A program made the translations under genes and the position numbers. A stretch of DNA of 45,986 nucleotides from Treponema sp. (lineage in GTDB: Bacteria; Spirochaetota; Spirochaetia; Treponematales; Treponemataceae), in NCBI GenBank assembly GCA_023231445.1, contig JALNVF010000004.1, positions 1 to 45,986 on the forward strand, written 5' to 3'. Every line of letters begins with the position of its first letter. The first letter of the stretch is position 1. The notes beneath the pieces are model-generated. The model was not told where the DNA came from and made no database searches. It was given only the letters and a program-made list of their open reading frames with translations. Below are positions 42,629 through 45,986 of the stretch, piece by piece.

Positions 42629-43624
42629 TTACTTTTTTTCCCGCAGATTTGTTTCCGCTTCATGAATGATATCCGGTCCCCATGCTTCTTCCAGAATCTC
42701 GTGAGCTTTCCCGCGGAGTTCAGGCTGAACCCGGTTAAGCAGCATGCAGTTATGAACGACAAAATGCGTCATGGATTTCCGCATATATTTATATATTGCC
42801 GCCCCTGCCGGCGACGGACGTTCATTCAGGTCATACATAACCGCCGTGAATACAAGCGCAGGCGAACACAGCTTTTCCCAGCGGTCAAGCGTTGTAATCA
42901 TATCAGACGAAGTTGAAATACCGTTTCCAAGGTTATAGCTGTACAGTATGTCCGGAATACCGATATACGAAAAAGATTCCCTGGCGGTAAAATACGAATA
43001 CAGCAGATCTTCGGCCATAAAACAGTCCATTACCGGAATACGTTCAAGCGCTTTTGTAAATGTTTCGCGTTTTATGAGCTTTCCCCACAGGAAAAGGCAG
43101 AATTCGCCGCTCGTCAGAAACCGTTCCGCAAACGCATCGGAAGAAGACAGTCTGCACTCCCCCTGAAACGGATGTTCTATAAGGCGGTATGCGTCTTTAT
43201 TTTTTTCAAGAATATACGCTCCCTCCCGGCGGGGTTCCGCACAGAACTGGACAAAATCATACATGCCGCCGCAGGAAGCGTCATATGCTGTACGGCATGC
43301 ATCAGGAGTTCTGAACTCGTCGTCACTGTCAAGCATCGTTACATACACTCCGGCAGCTTCTTCTACACCGGTACGGCGTGCAGCAGCAAGACCAAGGTTA
43401 CGTCCGTGACACACACAGCGGATGTCACCTGCATGAACTGCTTTTGATTCTTTTTTGAATGACCGTATAATTTTTTCCACCGCTTTCTGCGGTGCGCGTT
43501 CAGCGTTGTCGTCAACAACGATTATTTCAAGTTCGGGCAGCGTCTGGCATACGGCAGACTCAAGGCAGCGGCGCAGCTTTTCCTCAGGCGTACAGTACGT
43601 CGGGATAATAACGGAAACTTTCAT
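42629..43624 (-). CDS. Family 2 glycosyltransferase
   Basis: Transfers a sugar from a nucleotide-sugar donor, probably to a surface glycan (331 aa from the ATG at 43624; a GTG two codons upstream is also possible). The GT-A fold is clear: KVSVIIPTY at the N-terminus, EIIVVDDN near residues 33-40, GRNLGLAAARRTG and the metal-binding DxD as MLDSDDEF (DSDD 99-102). A later EDLLYSY stretch supplies the usual acidic catalytic motif. There is no membrane segment. No strong ribosome-binding site is visible. It stands alone between the cyclase and a beta-helix protein gene, so the acceptor is unknown. Confidence 0.9.
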   Translation of the reverse strand: MKVSVIIPTYCTPEEKLRRCLESAVCQTLPELEIIVVDDNAERAPQKAVEKIIRSFKKESKAVHAGDIRCVCHGRNLGLAAARRTGVEEAAGVYVTMLDSDDEFRTPDACRTAYDASCGGMYDFVQFCAEPRREGAYILEKNKDAYRLIEHPFQGECRLSSSDAFAERFLTSGEFCLFLWGKLIKRETFTKALERIPVMDCFMAEDLLYSYFTARESFSYIGIPDILYSYNLGNGISTSSDMITTLDRWEKLCSPALVFTAVMYDLNERPSPAGAAIYKYMRKSMTHFVVHNCMLLNRVQPELRGKAHEILEEAWGPDIIHEAETNLREKK

Positions 43625-43982
43625 GCACACAGTATACCGGATAACAGTCGTAATTTCTTCACTCAGATTCTGAAGTCATCCTGATTGGGCCGTCACCCGG
43701 GTTTTTACTATACATTTGAGCAGATTCTATTGCTGCTGTGGCATACATTGCAATGTATGGAACCCTAACGTTGCAATGTATGGAACCCTAACGTTGCAAT
43801 GTATGGGCAAGCAGCAGTGGCGGTTTTCCTTTTATCACAGGAATACTGTACCATGCCGCTGTATACGGCTCATGACCTCCCCCGTGTACGGCAGAAGCCT
43901 TCGGGCATATACTGAGCAGGTCCGCCAGCCCGTACATCCCGAGCTTCCGGCTGTATGGAGGCCAGCCAGATCAGTAAGGCTG
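43625..43982. other. Intergenic region with tandem repeats and a palindrome
   Basis: 358 bp without a convincing gene. It holds the upstream region of the glycosyltransferase (possible -10 TATACT at 43634-43639 on the minus strand), 23-bp tandem repeats at 43748-43807, and GC-rich sequence with several short inverted repeats after the 43983 stop. Small frames in it have no start signals or recognisable product. Confidence 0.5.
43742..43807. repeat. 23-bp direct repeats led by an 18-bp palindrome
   Basis: Units beginning TTGCAATGTATGGAACCCTA occur at 43748-43770, 43771-43793 and, as a 14-bp remnant, 43794-43807; the full units are identical. The first overlaps a perfect 18-bp palindrome CATACATTGCAATGTATG (43742-43759). 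Copy number too low and no spacers for a CRISPR. Confidence 0.85.
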
Positions 43983-45986
43983 CTAGTAACTGGAAGAACT
44001 CGTCGTGATGCTTCCGCTGCCAAACACTCCATAGAGGCTTACAGATTCAGATTCCGAAGTTGCAATGGATAAATCAAGAACACTGCCGTCCAGCGTAAAG
44101 ACTGCAGTTCCGTACTTCGTAGTCCAGGATGTCCCATCTGCTACATAAATACCGCTGTCGGCCATCGTAATCTGTTTCGGTGTCAGACAAAGGAACCGGC
44201 CTGATCCCGCAAAATACTGATCGTCCTCATAGGTAGCACTTGATGATGCATATATCGATATGACAGACGACTCATATCCGTATGCAGTACACGGAGTGGT
44301 TCCATTAGCACCGGCACGCCATCCGTAGGGAGTAAGCGAAAGAGAAGACGGGGACGTATCGGAAGCAAGCGACTGTGCACTTCCGGCACAGATAAGTGCA
44401 CCTCTGCTGGTAAGATACATACTGCTGTTCAACAGAAAATCTGCTTTATCAGATGTATCAGACAGGAGCATATACAGTTTCCCGTCAAGGCCGACAGCCA
44501 TATCAGTAATACAGACACTGCTGCTGTATAAACCGCTGACACTGGCACTGTCACTGACCGTTGTCAAAGAAACCGGTTCCACCCATTTTTTCGTAAGCGT
44601 ACCATCCGACAGGACGGCACAACCAAGCATAGGTATATACGGACCATCTGAACTATTAGTAGTAGTATCTGTATATGAGTAGAACACATACTGCGTTCCA
44701 CCCGTATATACAGAGGTAAACGACGTATCACTCAGGCTGCTGTCAACATTAACCGACGTTCCGGTCCACGTTGTTGTACCATCGGTTGTCGTCGACGACG
44801 TCAGCTTGTACAGACTTCCCAGACCGGTCGACAGCAGAAGTCCGTCGGAAACCTGGCACAGCGCAAGTTTTGCGGGAGCCCCGCTTAAACCACTTATAAT
44901 AAAAGCACCAGCAACCCCAGCGTAAAAAACACAGTAACAGCCGGATTCACCACTGGGGTCATAATATACAACATATATTTCTCCGTTGCTGCCGATAGTA
45001 GTAGCCAGATAAGTATCTGTCAAATCGGTCACCGGCACACTTATCTGCCCTCGTTTAGTAGTTATATTTACATAATTATATCCATCCGTTTTTCGATATT
45101 CGGTGGTCAACGTCTGCACGGACATAACCGTAAAGCTGTCCGTATAGTAATAGTCCGTGGTATCCCACAGCGGGAACGACGAAATGCAGCCGGAGACTGC
45201 CTGCGTACTGTCACTCGCAAAAAGCATTACTGCGGATCCTGTCGGAGATGAGAACGGCTCAACAGTAATGGGAGAAGACGGCACCGCGTTCACGACGATA
45301 GCACCCGCCGTCAGAATGCCGGTAACGCTTATATCCGATGACGCAATGGTAACGCTGCCTGCTGTACTAAGTGCAGCATTTCCCGTATCCGAAGCAGCAA
45401 TAACTGTACTGCCTGACAGGGTCAGCGCCAGATCGCTTCCATCCGCAGCAACCGTATACACCGGACAGGTATAGACGGAATCAGTTGTAATTGTACAGTT
45501 CTGCAATGTAAGAGAAGAACCAGTTCCGAAAGAGCTGGTTGTATGCACGCCGCATCCCGGCAAGGAAGCCGAAGTACCCGCCGGACATTTCAGCGTAAGA
45601 CCGTTCAGTGTAAGATTTACCGTATAATTGCTTCCACCTGTAACGGACAGCAGTTCCACACTGCTCGTACTGCTGCTCACCGACGACGCGTCAAGCACTG
45701 CCGCCCCGTCTATGCCGATGATCGACAATGTAAGATTATCAGCCGGTACAATCTGTTCGCAGTAACCGGCGGCACTTCCGTCAACAGTCTGTTCCGTTTC
45801 GGTAAGCGTCCCATCAATATATATCGTCTGAGCCTTGCTGCTGGTTGTTACTGTGGCAAGCGCTTTTGCAAGCGAGGCATACGGCTTTGCAAACGATCCG
45901 TCGCCGGTACTATCATTTCCTGCAGCAAGATGGGAAGGACTGTCTCCCGAAACATAGACAGCTGTTGAATCTGCTGTTGTAATCAT
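43983..45986 (-). CDS. Secreted right-handed beta-helix protein (3' part; runs off the window)
   Basis: At least 667 aa; the frame is open to the window edge and no signal peptide is seen, so the start is outside. Residues 10-45 (VYVSGDSPSHLAAGNDSTGD followed by GSFAKPYASLAKAL) match the DUF1565/pectate-lyase-like opening YVS..G.D.N.G....P...I..AL. Beta-helix coils follow (LTLNGLTLKC, LTLQNCTI, LTLSGSTVIAASDTGNAAL). From about residue 290 a different, Tyr/Ser/Thr-rich part resembles a beta-propeller-like readout (GSNGEIYVVYYD, AVGLDGKLYMLLSD, GIYVADGT). No catalytic residues could be identified. Related in style, though not visibly in sequence, to the giant protein and the 34942-36615 product. 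Confidence 0.8.
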   Translation of the reverse strand: MITTADSTAVYVSGDSPSHLAAGNDSTGDGSFAKPYASLAKALATVTTSSKAQTIYIDGTLTETEQTVDGSAAGYCEQIVPADNLTLSIIGIDGAAVLDASSVSSSTSSVELLSVTGGSNYTVNLTLNGLTLKCPAGTSASLPGCGVHTTSSFGTGSSLTLQNCTITTDSVYTCPVYTVAADGSDLALTLSGSTVIAASDTGNAALSTAGSVTIASSDISVTGILTAGAIVVNAVPSSPITVEPFSSPTGSAVMLFASDSTQAVSGCISSFPLWDTTDYYYTDSFTVMSVQTLTTEYRKTDGYNYVNITTKRGQISVPVTDLTDTYLATTIGSNGEIYVVYYDPSGESGCYCVFYAGVAGAFIISGLSGAPAKLALCQVSDGLLLSTGLGSLYKLTSSTTTDGTTTWTGTSVNVDSSLSDTSFTSVYTGGTQYVFYSYTDTTTNSSDGPYIPMLGCAVLSDGTLTKKWVEPVSLTTVSDSASVSGLYSSSVCITDMAVGLDGKLYMLLSDTSDKADFLLNSSMYLTSRGALICAGSAQSLASDTSPSSLSLTPYGWRAGANGTTPCTAYGYESSVISIYASSSATYEDDQYFAGSGRFLCLTPKQITMADSGIYVADGTSWTTKYGTAVFTLDGSVLDLSIATSESESVSLYGVFGSGSITTSSSSY

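Noticed and set aside
43742..43807. CRISPR array
   Set aside because: The repeats are directly adjacent with no spacers, only two full units, and no cas genes are nearby.
43835..44032. Small minus-strand frame after the beta-helix gene
   Set aside because: No ribosome-binding site, no recognisable product, and overlap with the 3' end of the real gene.

Overview
The window looks like chromosomal DNA from a host-associated spirochaete, most likely a Treponema. This is inferred from the gene mix, not from a marker gene: a giant Ser/Thr/Gly-rich surface protein ending in a FlgD-type Ig module, an Rpn-type PD-(D/E)XK 'transposase' with an EGRAEGKAEG tail, a CheW-MCP pair, and a ChvE-MmsA-MmsB sugar transporter with YesM/YesN-type regulators. 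No rRNA, tRNA or CRISPR array was seen.

Layout. Positions 1-1911 (+) hold the 3' part of prfA (release factor 1) and prmC, which methylates the RF1 GGQ loop. Positions 1913-11206 (-) form a seven-gene sugar block. In transcription order these are a membrane-anchored sugar-binding sensor, a YesM-type histidine kinase, a YesN-type AraC response regulator, a second sugar-binding lipoprotein, then chvE, mmsA and mmsB. The first four genes look like one translationally coupled operon that senses sugar outside the cell and should drive the transporter. The kinase gene carries a one-base frameshift that removes the end of its ATP-binding domain. Positions 11242-12593 (-) encode an RlmM-like RNA methyltransferase and a small PilZ (c-di-GMP-binding) protein.

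Positions 12647-33373 (-), 45% of the window, are one unbroken 6908-codon gene. It encodes a secreted beta-helix/haemagglutinin-like protein with a signal peptide, five W...NW modules, several thousand residues of short repeats with visible internal duplications, a globular C-terminal part and a terminal FlgD-like Ig domain. Positions 33697-34941 hold an Rpn-family nuclease gene bracketed by two copies of an inverted repeat, one decayed and one perfect (22-bp arms).

Positions 34942-41093 (-) contain a surface-protein gene that seems to have lost its 5' end, an MCP, a CheW, and an unusual 659-residue regulator. The regulator joins XRE, MarR, two PAS, a cyclic-nucleotide-type sensor and a CRP/FNR helix-turn-helix in one chain. 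Its FNR-like recognition helix (ETLSR) fits a perfect FNR-type box placed exactly at -41.5 of a predicted cheW promoter. This regulator/target pair is the most novel-looking system here. Positions 41460-45986 hold a membrane diguanylate cyclase (+), a family-2 glycosyltransferase (-), an intergenic stretch with 23-bp tandem repeats, and the 3' part of another secreted beta-helix protein (-) that runs off the window.

Themes: sugar uptake and sensing, c-di-GMP (GGDEF, PilZ), chemotaxis, and large repetitive surface proteins. All functional calls rest on motifs read by eye; no database search was run.
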